From contig JAZLLH010000061.1 in assembly GCA_045598025.1 (NCBI GenBank), positions 1 to 64,000 of the forward strand: a stretch of DNA of 64,000 bases, read 5' to 3'. A program made the position numbers and the translations under genes. The notes under the pieces were generated by a model. It saw only the letters and a program-made list of their open reading frames with translations, was not told the DNA's origin and did no database searches. Shown in pieces: positions 16,874 to 25,719 of this stretch. The stretch is from UBA1195 sp045598025 (GTDB lineage: Bacteria; Bacteroidota; Bacteroidia; Bacteroidales; WCHB1-69). Positions within the stretch are counted from its first letter, which is position 1; the number at the start of each line of letters is the position of its first letter.

Positions 16874-18201
16874 TGAGCACAGAGCAACCAAACGCAAAAA
16901 GGAAGAGCATTATGGCAAGAGAAATGAAAGATAGCGGAATCCCTTGGATTGGAGAGATACCTTCTTCTTGGGATGTTATGCCGCATAAGTGGGTAATGCA
17001 CAAGGAAAAAGATATCCAAGAGCATTACCAAGGGCAGAATATCTTGTCACTTACAATGAAGGGGGTAATAGTACGAGATTTGGATGCAGGAGGCAAAATG
17101 CCAACGACTTTTGATGGCTATCAAATTGTTCACCCAAACGATTTGCTGCAATGTTTGTTTGACATTGATGTTACCCCAAGGTGCGTTGGCTTGGTAAAGG
17201 ATGAAGGAGTAACGAGCCCTGCATACAGCCGTTTTGTGATGTGCAAAAACGCTTATTCTCCATATTACGATTATCTATTGCGTTATTTGGACGACAATAA
17301 GGTTCTCCTCCACTTGTCAAAGAACTTGAGAAGTTCTCTAACTGAAACAGATTTCGGTGCAATAGAAACTTGTGTGCCTTCTATTCCTGAACAAAAAGCC
17401 ATTGCCGACTTCCTTGACAAGAAATGTGCGGAGATTGATGAAATGATTTCCCTTCAAGAGAAGATTATCGAAGAACTTAAGGCGTACAAGCAATCCGTCA
17501 TCACCGAAGCTGTCACTGACGGTTTGAATTCGAATACAGAATACAAGCCCTCAACTATTGAGTGGGTTGATAGGATTCCGAGCCATTGGAAAGAAGTCCG
17601 TTTCTATAAAATATGCTACATTAGAGGAAGATTAGGTTGGAAAGGATTAAAGGCTGAAGAATATGTAGAAACAGGCTATCCATTTTTATCTGCATTCAAT
17701 ATTATCAATGATAAAGTAGTATGGGAAGATTTGAATTTCATAACCAAAGAACGCTATGACGAATCACCCGAAATTAAATTATCAGTTGGTGATTTGATTA
17801 TTGTAAAAGACGGAGCAGGCATTGGAAAGTGTGCGGTAATTGACAATTTACCTTTAGGTGAATCCACCGTGAATAGTTCACTTGCGGTTATAACTCCCCT
17901 TAGTCATATCATTTCCGAATATCTGTACTTTTATTTTTTGAGTAAACCCTTTCAAGAGGTTATTTGGCAATTAAAGATTGGCATGGGCGTTCCGCATCTT
18001 ACACAAGAGAATATGCACGACATTGTTGTTACTTGCCCACCCATTGAAGAGCAGCAAAGAATATGTATGCATATAAAATCCAAATGTTCAGACATTGATA
18101 GTCTTATCTCTCTAAAACTATCAAAGATTGATAGCCTAAGAGAATACAAGAAATCCATCATCTACGAATACGTGACAGGCAAAAAAGAAGTCGAAGCATA
18201 A
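16873..18201 (+). CDS. hsdS: Type I restriction-modification system specificity subunit
   Basis: Chooses the bipartite DNA target of the R-M complex. 442 residues with two target-recognition domains, about 30-190 and 245-400, separated by a central coiled-coil (CAEIDEMISLQEKIIEELKAY) and closed by a C-terminal one (CSDIDSLISLKLSKIDSLREY). Each half opens with a repeat of the same type: SGIPWIGEIPSSW at 20 and STIEWVDRIPSHW near 228. The two TRDs differ from each other, so an asymmetric target is expected. ATG 16873 overlaps the previous stop (TGATG); ATG 16912, after AAAAGGAAGAG, is an alternative start. No second hsdS fragment, inverted repeat or recombinase was seen, so there is no sign of shuffling. 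Confidence 0.93.
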   Translation: MSTEQPNAKRKSIMAREMKDSGIPWIGEIPSSWDVMPHKWVMHKEKDIQEHYQGQNILSLTMKGVIVRDLDAGGKMPTTFDGYQIVHPNDLLQCLFDIDVTPRCVGLVKDEGVTSPAYSRFVMCKNAYSPYYDYLLRYLDDNKVLLHLSKNLRSSLTETDFGAIETCVPSIPEQKAIADFLDKKCAEIDEMISLQEKIIEELKAYKQSVITEAVTDGLNSNTEYKPSTIEWVDRIPSHWKEVRFYKICYIRGRLGWKGLKAEEYVETGYPFLSAFNIINDKVVWEDLNFITKERYDESPEIKLSVGDLIIVKDGAGIGKCAVIDNLPLGESTVNSSLAVITPLSHIISEYLYFYFLSKPFQEVIWQLKIGMGVPHLTQENMHDIVVTCPPIEEQQRICMHIKSKCSDIDSLISLKLSKIDSLREYKKSIIYEYVTGKKEVEA

Positions 18202-18207
18202 CCATAT

Positions 18208-21200
18208 ATGGAAACCAAGGAAAAGAACTTTGAAGCCGATATTGAATCGTATCTCCTGAAGGAAGGTGGATACGTCAAGGGCAATCTTGACACTTACGAC
18301 AAGGCGAGGGCTATTGATATGCCCGTGCTCGTATCGTTCATTGAGAAGACGCAGCCGAAAGTATGGCAGCGTTACAAGAACGTCTATGGTGAGAAGAGCG
18401 AAAAGCAACTCTACACGATGTTCCGACAGAACGTGAATGACAACGGCTTGATTCACGTCCTCAGAAACGGAATCAAGGACAGAGGGATGCAGATAAAGTT
18501 CTGCTACTTCGCTCCTGCATCCAATCTCAATGAGGAACTTGTAGTGAAGTACAATCAGAACATCCTGACGGAGACAAGACAGTTCGCATACTCAACACAG
18601 AACCACAACACGATTGATATGGTTCTCTCCCTGAATGGTATCCCTATCGTGGCTCTCGAACTGAAGAACCAACTCACAGGGCAGTCTATTACCAATGCAA
18701 AGACGCAGTTCAAGGAAGACAGGGATGAGAAAGAGTTCTGTTTCCACTTCAACAACCGCTTCCTTGTTTACTTTGCAGTGGACTTGTATGAAGTTGCAAT
18801 GACTACCCACCTTCAGGGTGAGAAGACATTCTTCCTCCCGTTCAATCAGGGCAGCAACGGAGCAGGAAACGTGGGCGATGGCGGCAACCCTGAGAACCCA
18901 GACGGATATGCCACTTCGTATCTGTGGGAAAGGGTTCTGAAAAGGGAAATGCTTCTGTCTATCCTTCAGAGATACATTAGCAGAGAGGTTAAGGAAACCG
19001 TGTCACTTCAGAACGGCAAGCAAGTCAAGAAGAAGACAACTCGCCTCATCTTCCCTCGTTACCATCAACTTGACGTGGTTGAGAAACTTGTCGCAGACAC
19101 CAAGGGCTGCAAGGACGGAAAGAACTATCTCATTCAACATTCAGCTGGATCCGGCAAGTCCAATTCCATCGCCTGGCTCACATACCGCTTGGCTTCCCTC
19201 CACGACTACGAGGATAATGAAGTATTCCAATCCGTATTTGTAATCACCGACAGGCGAGTTCTGAACCGACAGTTACAGGAAACAATCCTTGGATTTGAGC
19301 ATTTTGAGGGGCAAATAGCCACCATTACCGACAAGGACAACTCATCGGTGCTCAAGGACGCTATAAACGACAAGAAACGCATCATAATCACTACCCTTCA
19401 CAGGTTCCCTCTCATCTACAAAGAACTTGATAATCATAAGGGGAAGAGATTTGCGATTATCGTTGATGAGGCACATTCCTCTCAGTCAGGAAAGTCAGCC
19501 GAGAAACTGAAGGCTGCTCTTGCCGACACTGACGAGGCTCTGAGGGAGATGGCTGAAATTGAAGGACGTACAGAGGAGGAAATCAAGGATGATATGGACG
19601 TGATGGTGGAGACGCTGCTTACACAGGGACAGCACAAGAACGAATTCTTCTACGCCTTCACAGCAACACCGAAACCGAAGACGCTTCAGACATTTGGAGT
19701 GCAGCGTGGCTTGGACGGAGAAGGAAAACCGATGTTCGATGCCTTCCATCACTATTCGATGCGACAGGCAATAGACGAGGGCTTCATCCTTGATGTTCTG
19801 AAATACTACACCCCTGTCGAGACGTCTTACAAGATTATCAAGTCCATAAAGGAGAACCCCGAATACGAGGAACCGCCTGCAACAAAGGCAATCAAGGCGT
19901 TCCACGACAATCACGAATACGTCATAGAGCATACTGTGAAACTGATTGTGGAGAAGTTCAGGGAGATTACGCTGCACAAGATTGACGGGAAGGCTAAGGC
20001 GATGGTTGTATCCGCTTCCCGTGCTCACGCAGTCAGATACTACCTTGCAATGAAGGAGTATTGTCGTGAGAAGGGCTATGATGATGTCAAGCCGTTGGTT
20101 GCCTTCTCAGGAACGGTTAGCCTTGGAGGGCAGGACTACACGGAGCCTCAACTCAATTCGACTTCAGAGTACAAGATTTCTGAGGCTGCTCTCCCGATGT
20201 ACTTCGCAAGCGAGATGTTCAACATCCTGATTGTTGCGGAGAAGTATCAGACGGGCTTCGATGAACCATTGCTGCACACGATGTTCGTCCTGAAGGGACT
20301 TCGTGGCGTGAAGGCAGTACAGACACTATCACGCCTGAACAGATGGTGCAAGGGAAAGATTGACACTTATGTCCTTGACTTTGCGAATACGGCTGATAGC
20401 ATACAGGCATCCTTCAAGCCGTTCTACGAAGACACACTCCTTGGGGAACCCGTTGATGTCAATGTGGTGTATAAGTATCTGAACCAACTGAAGGCATACC
20501 ACCTTTGGAGCATCGAGGTTGAAGATGCTGTCTATGCTGTTTACAGTGCTCAGCAGGATGATACGTCAATGGGGAAACTCACGAGCCTCATCAAGCCCGT
20601 GTTGGAAGACTTCAACCAACTTGAGGAAGAGGACCGGTTCAAAGTCAGGTTCCTTGTCAGAGCGTTCATCAGGTTCTACGCATATATGGCTCAGATAGAG
20701 CGAACCTTTGATAAGGAACTGTTCAAGACATACGTCTTCTGTGAATATCTGTTCAAGTTGCTCCCGAAGACACCTCACGACAGGGTTGAACTGTTCGACA
20801 AACTGCAACTCGAACATCACAACTTTACCATTGACGAGACACGAGCCATCGAACTGACACCAAGCGAAAAGGAGAAGACTTTATCGGGAGAGAAAGGTGG
20901 CGAAGGCAATAAGGGTGACGAGAGGCGTGATTTGCTCGACAATATCATTGACAAGATAAACATTATGTATCAGGGCAACTTCACCGAGGCTGACAGGGTT
21001 ATCGTAGAGACAATCTATGACAAGGCAAAGCGGGAGGAGAAAAAACTTAAAAAGCAGGCGAAGAATTCCGATGTAAATATGTTTGCCAACAACATCTTCC
21101 CTGACGTCTTCAGCAAGATTGCCCAGAAGTGCTATGTTGAGCAAATGGACGCCTTTGCAAAACTCTTCGAGGAACCTTCATTCTACAACAAGGTTATGGA

Positions 21201-21360
21201 GGAAATGGGCAGAGCAATGTATTTCAACTTCAAAAACGAAATGGCGAATGAACCCGAGTCAAAGATAAAGAAGTTTGAATACCCCCTTCCGACAGAGAAC
21301 CTTCCAATTGCCGCCGAGGAGGGCGTGGAGTATTCTGAAAAGAGAGCATCGAGATTCTAA
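18208..21360 (+). CDS. hsdR: Type I restriction-modification system endonuclease/translocase subunit
   Basis: Motor and nuclease subunit that translocates unmodified DNA and cuts it at a distance. 1050 residues, full length. N-terminal PD-(D/E)XK nuclease (NTIDMVLSLNGIPIVALELKNQ, with the ExK near residues 149-152), then SF2 helicase motifs: Walker A AGSGKSNS near 312, DEAH box IIVDEAHSS near 419, motif III FTATPKPK near 490, and YQTGFDEPLL with LSRLNRW in the second RecA-like domain. The last 250 residues include KIKKFEYPLP near the end. Starts 6 bp after hsdS. All key motifs are intact, so the system looks functional. AAG-biased lysine codons, as in hsdM. Confidence 0.95.
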   Translation: METKEKNFEADIESYLLKEGGYVKGNLDTYDKARAIDMPVLVSFIEKTQPKVWQRYKNVYGEKSEKQLYTMFRQNVNDNGLIHVLRNGIKDRGMQIKFCYFAPASNLNEELVVKYNQNILTETRQFAYSTQNHNTIDMVLSLNGIPIVALELKNQLTGQSITNAKTQFKEDRDEKEFCFHFNNRFLVYFAVDLYEVAMTTHLQGEKTFFLPFNQGSNGAGNVGDGGNPENPDGYATSYLWERVLKREMLLSILQRYISREVKETVSLQNGKQVKKKTTRLIFPRYHQLDVVEKLVADTKGCKDGKNYLIQHSAGSGKSNSIAWLTYRLASLHDYEDNEVFQSVFVITDRRVLNRQLQETILGFEHFEGQIATITDKDNSSVLKDAINDKKRIIITTLHRFPLIYKELDNHKGKRFAIIVDEAHSSQSGKSAEKLKAALADTDEALREMAEIEGRTEEEIKDDMDVMVETLLTQGQHKNEFFYAFTATPKPKTLQTFGVQRGLDGEGKPMFDAFHHYSMRQAIDEGFILDVLKYYTPVETSYKIIKSIKENPEYEEPPATKAIKAFHDNHEYVIEHTVKLIVEKFREITLHKIDGKAKAMVVSASRAHAVRYYLAMKEYCREKGYDDVKPLVAFSGTVSLGGQDYTEPQLNSTSEYKISEAALPMYFASEMFNILIVAEKYQTGFDEPLLHTMFVLKGLRGVKAVQTLSRLNRWCKGKIDTYVLDFANTADSIQASFKPFYEDTLLGEPVDVNVVYKYLNQLKAYHLWSIEVEDAVYAVYSAQQDDTSMGKLTSLIKPVLEDFNQLEEEDRFKVRFLVRAFIRFYAYMAQIERTFDKELFKTYVFCEYLFKLLPKTPHDRVELFDKLQLEHHNFTIDETRAIELTPSEKEKTLSGEKGGEGNKGDERRDLLDNIIDKINIMYQGNFTEADRVIVETIYDKAKREEKKLKKQAKNSDVNMFANNIFPDVFSKIAQKCYVEQMDAFAKLFEEPSFYNKVMEEMGRAMYFNFKNEMANEPESKIKKFEYPLPTENLPIAAEEGVEYSEKRASRF

Positions 21361-21396
21361 CAAAACAGGTGGTTATTATGCAAAAGAGATACTTGA

Positions 21397-21418
21397 TTGG
21401 TTCCTTGTCTTGAACCAA
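21397..21418. terminator. Possible hairpin between convergent hsdR and transglycosylase genes
   Basis: TTGGTTC (21397-21403), 8-base loop, GAACCAA (21412-21418). No T-run on either strand, so termination is doubtful, but it lies in the 66-bp gap between two convergent genes. Confidence 0.3.
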
Positions 21419-21426
21419 ATGTTGGC

Positions 21427-22419
21427 CTATCTTCCCTTAAACAGGGCATCGGGAGCCGTATGTTTCATCAACTCACGATAACTCAGACTTTCCGGTTTCG
21501 GCAGACAAAGTACATATTGTTTCCGGGATGTATTGGGCAGAGAAGTATTGCGCAACCAGGGATTGGCCTCCTTCAGCGCCTTGTATGTCACGCCCTGCTG
21601 CAAAGCGAAGTTACGCAGGTCGGCGATGGATGTATCGACCGTAAGGGTATCAAAAGCCAATGCCGGATACAGGTCACGTTGTCTCAAACGCAAACCATAC
21701 TGCTCCGGATTCTTGAAAATCAGTTTGACGGCCAGAATCCGATAGACATAGCGCGCTGTTTCTGCATTCAGGTAAAGATCCCAGTAAAGCATTGTGTGCT
21801 GTGCGGCCGCCGAACGGAAGTATCCGCCCGTACCCATATTGTATGAAGCTGCCGCAGCAGTCCAGGAACCGCATTTTGATTTTGCCTCTTTCAGATAAGC
21901 GCAGGCGGCGCGGGTAGCTTTGGCCGCATCGTAACGTTCATCCACGTAATCGTTGATTTCCAAACCGTAAGTTTGCCCCGTTGTCTTCAAAAACTGCCAG
22001 AAACCGGCGGCCTTGGCCGGGGAAACCACATTGAGCAGCCCGCTCTCAATCAGAGCCAAGTACTTGAAATCGTCCGGAACTCCCTGCTCTTTCAGAATGG
22101 GTTCTATCACCGGAAACCAGCGGTTGGCCCGCTTGACCAGCAGGAGCAGATTCGACTGCCAGTAATCATTCACCAGCAGTTCACGGTCCAAGGCTTCACG
22201 AACATCCATTCGATCCAAGGGAACCGACTCACCAGCAAAATCCATGGATTCCGGAATGGGCGGAGAATACAGACAGTAATGATCGGAAAAAGCCCGAAGG
22301 TGCTCCGGGTCTTCTCCGGAAGGCATCAAACGTCCGGACAACAGCAGTGCAACAATCCCCAATGAAAGGACGACCATGGAACCTGCCCATATTTTAAAAC
22401 GAAGCGTGCGCATATTCAA
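21427..22419 (-). CDS. Membrane-anchored lytic transglycosylase (MltD-like, SLT fold)
   Basis: Peptidoglycan lytic transglycosylase that cleaves the MurNAc-GlcNAc link in the periplasm. 330 residues with an N-terminal membrane anchor at 11-29. The SLT domain has catalytic Glu125 in YLALIESGL, followed by SPAKAAGFWQFLKTTGQTYGL (133-153) and the AAASYNMG helix at 190-197. The end (DLRNFALQQGVTYKALKEANP, near 277-297) resembles one degenerate LysM-like repeat, so PG binding is likely. Convergent with hsdR and divergent from the sigma factor; alone in its transcription unit. Confidence 0.87.
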   Translation of the reverse strand: MNMRTLRFKIWAGSMVVLSLGIVALLLSGRLMPSGEDPEHLRAFSDHYCLYSPPIPESMDFAGESVPLDRMDVREALDRELLVNDYWQSNLLLLVKRANRWFPVIEPILKEQGVPDDFKYLALIESGLLNVVSPAKAAGFWQFLKTTGQTYGLEINDYVDERYDAAKATRAACAYLKEAKSKCGSWTAAAASYNMGTGGYFRSAAAQHTMLYWDLYLNAETARYVYRILAVKLIFKNPEQYGLRLRQRDLYPALAFDTLTVDTSIADLRNFALQQGVTYKALKEANPWLRNTSLPNTSRKQYVLCLPKPESLSYRELMKHTAPDALFKGR

Positions 22420-22513
22420 AGGTTTCCTCCTTTAACGAATACGAAAAGTTTTTATTTTGCGTTAAAATGTAACATTTTCGAAAGGAATCCCGTCTTGTTT
22501 ATAGAAGTGCATT

Positions 22514-23041
22514 ATGTATGACGAAAAAAGGCTGATTGAACAATGTCTTTCAGGTGACCGCAAAGCGGAAAAGCAACTGTATGACACATATAGTGCTTTA
22601 TTCTTCGGCATATGCCTGCGCTATACGGATAAACGGGAAGAGGCGGAAGACATGCTGATTACGGGATTCACCCAAATCTTTCTACATTTGTCCGAATATC
22701 AGGCCAAAGGCTCGTTCGAAGGATGGATGAAACGCATTGTCATCCACAACGCCATCGATTACGTCAGAAAACGCAAATATGATGGAGAAGCATGGGAGGA
22801 CATTCCGGAATCGGACAGTCCGAGCCACAACGCCACCATGCACCGGATGGAAGCTGCAGATGTGATGCAGGCCATACAGAGTCTGCCGCCTTTGCTCCGG
22901 ACCATCTTCAACCTTTATGCCGTCGAAGGATATGCACATCGGGAAATCGCCCAATTGCTGGAAATGAACGAATCCACCGTGAGGGCCTATTTTTCAAAAG
23001 CAAAAAAACAATTACAGGAACTGTTGTCAGAATATCGGTAA
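22514..23041 (+). CDS. RNA polymerase sigma-70 factor, ECF type
   Basis: Alternative sigma factor of 175 residues. Region 2 spans about 20-90 (LYDTYSALFFGICLRYTDKREEAEDMLITGFTQIF has the -10 recognition helix), region 4 about 115-170 (LPPLLRTIFNLYAVEGYAHREIAQLLEMNESTVRAYFSKAKKQL), with the short acidic linker GEAWEDIPESD between them. Stop TAA lies directly against the ATG of the next gene at 23042, so the pair is translated together; that partner is membrane anchored and may act as its anti-sigma. The regulon is unknown. Confidence 0.92.
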   Translation: MYDEKRLIEQCLSGDRKAEKQLYDTYSALFFGICLRYTDKREEAEDMLITGFTQIFLHLSEYQAKGSFEGWMKRIVIHNAIDYVRKRKYDGEAWEDIPESDSPSHNATMHRMEAADVMQAIQSLPPLLRTIFNLYAVEGYAHREIAQLLEMNESTVRAYFSKAKKQLQELLSEYR

Positions 23042-23941
23042 ATGGACCACACATTTGAACATCGGATCAAAAACCTTATGGAAAAGTACGAAGAACAGCC
23101 GCCTCGCACTTGCTGGGATTCCCTTTCCAAACAGTTGGATAACCTGCGCCCGGAACAGACGACGGTGCCGCAGACGGAAACCGCTTCTGCTGTTGGGAAA
23201 ACAGTCCGTACCGGAATACGGAAATTTCCGGGTCACTCCGCCTTCAGTGTCACCGGTAGCATAGCTGCCGTCGGAGCCGTGACCACCATGGCTGTCTTCC
23301 TGCTCAGACCGTCGACTCCCGAAAAACTTTCCATCCAGATGCCCGACACTCCGGTTTCAGTCATTACAGGCGACACCCTGACAGCACATTCCGAAGAAGA
23401 TACCTCCGCAAAAAGTCAGACCGTCAAGGAACAGTCCTTTACCAACACTACCTTCAGTGAGGGCATTCCCTACCACCTGCTGACGGAAGACACCGAACCC
23501 ACAACAGGACAGGACGCTGTCTCAGCGGGAGAGGCACGACCCGAACGACATCAGACAGAAGAGAAAAAACAGACCATAGCTCCCATCGGGAACAAGATGG
23601 AGACCCCGACCACAGCAGAGGCTTGCACAGAGCCCGTTTCGAAAAAGGAACCGAGCCGGGAGGAAGAAAAACTTTCCCAACCCGGCCTCCGCATTCCCAA
23701 TGTCATCTCTCCCAATGGAGACCACATCAACGATTGTTTCGTCATTGAAAACCTGCAATATACCGAACGCAATCAATTAACTATTTACAACCGTTACGGG
23801 AAAGTGGTCTACAACCGACGCAATTACGACAATTCCTGGAATGCCGAGAACCTTCCGGAAGGAATATACCGCTACTGTCTGACCTTCGAATACGAAGGAC
23901 ACGAATTCATACGGCAGGGAAGTATCAGCGTGATAAGATAG
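23042..23941 (+). CDS. Membrane-anchored protein with T9SS type B (gliding-motility) C-terminal domain, sigma-linked
   Basis: 299 residues. The first 60 residues (HRIKNLMEKYEEQPPRTCWDSL) are soluble and resemble the cytosolic start of Bacteroidota anti-sigma-like proteins, then one TM segment near 66-88 (AFSVTGSIAAVGAVTTMAVFLL), a low-complexity Ser/Thr/Glu-rich stretch, and a gliding-motility CTD of CHU_C/type B kind from about 216 (RIPNVISPNGDHINDCFVIENL, then LPEGIYRYCLTFEYEGHEF). Fusion of an inner-membrane anchor to a domain normally used for export by the T9SS is odd. It follows the sigma gene with no gap, so it could be the regulator that controls it. Function inferred only from position and architecture. 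Its 3' end overlaps the next, convergent gene by 17 bp. Confidence 0.72.
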   Translation: MDHTFEHRIKNLMEKYEEQPPRTCWDSLSKQLDNLRPEQTTVPQTETASAVGKTVRTGIRKFPGHSAFSVTGSIAAVGAVTTMAVFLLRPSTPEKLSIQMPDTPVSVITGDTLTAHSEEDTSAKSQTVKEQSFTNTTFSEGIPYHLLTEDTEPTTGQDAVSAGEARPERHQTEEKKQTIAPIGNKMETPTTAEACTEPVSKKEPSREEEKLSQPGLRIPNVISPNGDHINDCFVIENLQYTERNQLTIYNRYGKVVYNRRNYDNSWNAENLPEGIYRYCLTFEYEGHEFIRQGSISVIR

Positions 23942-25565
23942 TGATGCGGCCTTGCGGTGCGGCTTCATCCAATCCGATGATTCCGTGCAGATATTCCACG
24001 ATGTAACGTTCGAGCACCTCCACATCGGAACAGACGGAAAGCCGTTCTGCCGAAGCATTTTCGAACACATAGCCATTCCCCTTTTCCATCAGCAGATAGT
24101 CAATGGAGGCTACTGTATAGGTCCTTGCTGTATCCAAAGGTTCATAATTTCCTTTTCGGGCATCAAACACCTCCACCCCAGAAACCCGGCGGGCGCCGGA
24201 TGCACAAAGGAAAATTCCGTTGCTGTCCGTTTCCACACTGCTGTGAACCGAGGTGTCCACGGTAAATTTCAGTCCGGACACCTGCAGAAAACCGCCAAAT
24301 TCTTCCGGGAGAAACTGGCAGGAATGCTCCAGCACATCCTGAAGCGTACGCCCGCTGACGGAAAGGACAGAAACTTTGTTATTGTATGGAAACACTGCGT
24401 AAAGATGCTGAAATCTCAAGGTGCCTGCCATGATACCGGCCCGTAATCCGCCACCGTTGACAAAGGCGACGTCGGTACCGAGGACGGCTCGGAACGCATC
24501 CGCACAAAAATCGCCCAGAATACATTCCTGGTTCCGAGCAGGACGGCTCCCGTCAGCTCCCTCAGCCGGCATATCCGTCAACGAACGTCCGACCACCCGG
24601 GAAGCCACCGTTTCAAAATCTGCCTCGATCATCTCCCATTCCCGGGAAACCGATGAATCGGCTTTCGTCAGTTCTGACACTCTGAGCAGTTCACTTGACA
24701 GACGGCCGTCCGCAGCGATGCACAATTTACCAATATGAGAAAAATGCGAACCCGTCGAAGTCAGCAGAACGGGCTTCCCGGAAAGATCCGGATAATAACT
24801 GCCGGGTATCACACTGTGCGAATGTCCGTCCAATACAGCATCTATGCCGGTAGTTGATGCAATCAGACGGACGGACTCGTTATTGTCCAAGCCGACATGA
24901 GAGAGCAGCAATACATAATCCGCTCCCTCTGCCCTGGCCGCATCCACCTGATGCTGCACGCAGGCTGCCAGATTTTTTCCCTGAAAACTGTAGAGATAGC
25001 GTCCGGCAGAATCGCAGAAATAAGAAGGTGTACTTGAAGAAACAGCATCCGGCGTGGTCACTCCGACAAAAGCCACCCTGATTTTTCCATAGCGGCGGAT
25101 GGCATAGGCTTTGTACACGGGAACACGGTCGGCAGTGCGGCAGAAATTGCAGCTAAGGACCTCGGCCTTCAATTCCGACATCCGCTGTTCCAACACCGGC
25201 AACGTAAAATCAAATTCATGATTGCCAAGGGTCACGAAATCATATCCCACCGCATTCATCATACGGACCGCATAAGCTCCACGGGACACAGAACCATAGG
25301 CCGAACCGGATAGAAAATCTCCTGAGGATACTATGGAAACGAATGGCGTTTTTTCAATCATTTCATTTCGTAGAGCAGACATATAGGTATAGGACTCCAG
25401 ATTGCAATGCACATCGTTGTCATATAGGATAACAATCTCTTTCTGTCTGGGGAAACAGGGACCTGCCAAAGAAATCCCCGTCCACAGCAGGCAGACGGAG
25501 AACAGTATGACTGCACGCCGCCCCATTTTTTCAAAATAATCCGCAAGCATTGTTTTCCTGTGCAT
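23925..25565 (-). CDS. Secreted 5'-nucleotidase / metallophosphatase (UshA-like)
   Basis: Periplasmic or surface enzyme that removes phosphate from nucleotides. 546 residues from the ATG at 25565; the signal peptide (MGRRAVILFSVCLLWTGISLAG) could instead begin at 25526. Dimetal site residues are visible: D51 and H53 in DNDVHCN, D83 in SSGDFLSG, N115-H116-E117 in LGNHEFDF and the GHSH at 247-250. The second domain is a 5'-nucleotidase C-terminal fold (FVNGGGLRAGIMAGTLRFQHLYAVFPYNN, near 395-425). No nearby nucleotide genes except purD on the other strand. Location and substrate breadth are inferred from family. Confidence 0.88.
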   Translation of the reverse strand: MHRKTMLADYFEKMGRRAVILFSVCLLWTGISLAGPCFPRQKEIVILYDNDVHCNLESYTYMSALRNEMIEKTPFVSIVSSGDFLSGSAYGSVSRGAYAVRMMNAVGYDFVTLGNHEFDFTLPVLEQRMSELKAEVLSCNFCRTADRVPVYKAYAIRRYGKIRVAFVGVTTPDAVSSSTPSYFCDSAGRYLYSFQGKNLAACVQHQVDAARAEGADYVLLLSHVGLDNNESVRLIASTTGIDAVLDGHSHSVIPGSYYPDLSGKPVLLTSTGSHFSHIGKLCIAADGRLSSELLRVSELTKADSSVSREWEMIEADFETVASRVVGRSLTDMPAEGADGSRPARNQECILGDFCADAFRAVLGTDVAFVNGGGLRAGIMAGTLRFQHLYAVFPYNNKVSVLSVSGRTLQDVLEHSCQFLPEEFGGFLQVSGLKFTVDTSVHSSVETDSNGIFLCASGARRVSGVEVFDARKGNYEPLDTARTYTVASIDYLLMEKGNGYVFENASAERLSVCSDVEVLERYIVEYLHGIIGLDEAAPQGRITILSR

Positions 25566-25719
25566 GATGTATGGGTATGAATGAAAATTTTTTAAACGAA
25601 AAAAGGACAGACTTTATTGCCGCCTATGCCATGGGAAATCCTTACGGATATCTTTCCTTCGGATGCGGACAATATGCCTGATATTTCTGCGTTTTATTTT
25701 TTTGCAAAAAACATCCGAC

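Noticed and set aside
16873..18201. Shufflon-type switching of hsdS
   Set aside because: No partial second hsdS, inverted repeats or recombinase gene is present in the locus.
12708..21426. tRNA-Ser as attachment site of an integrated island carrying the R-M locus
   Set aside because: No integrase and no second copy of the tRNA 3' end was found near 21.4 kb; the tRNA terminator is intact.
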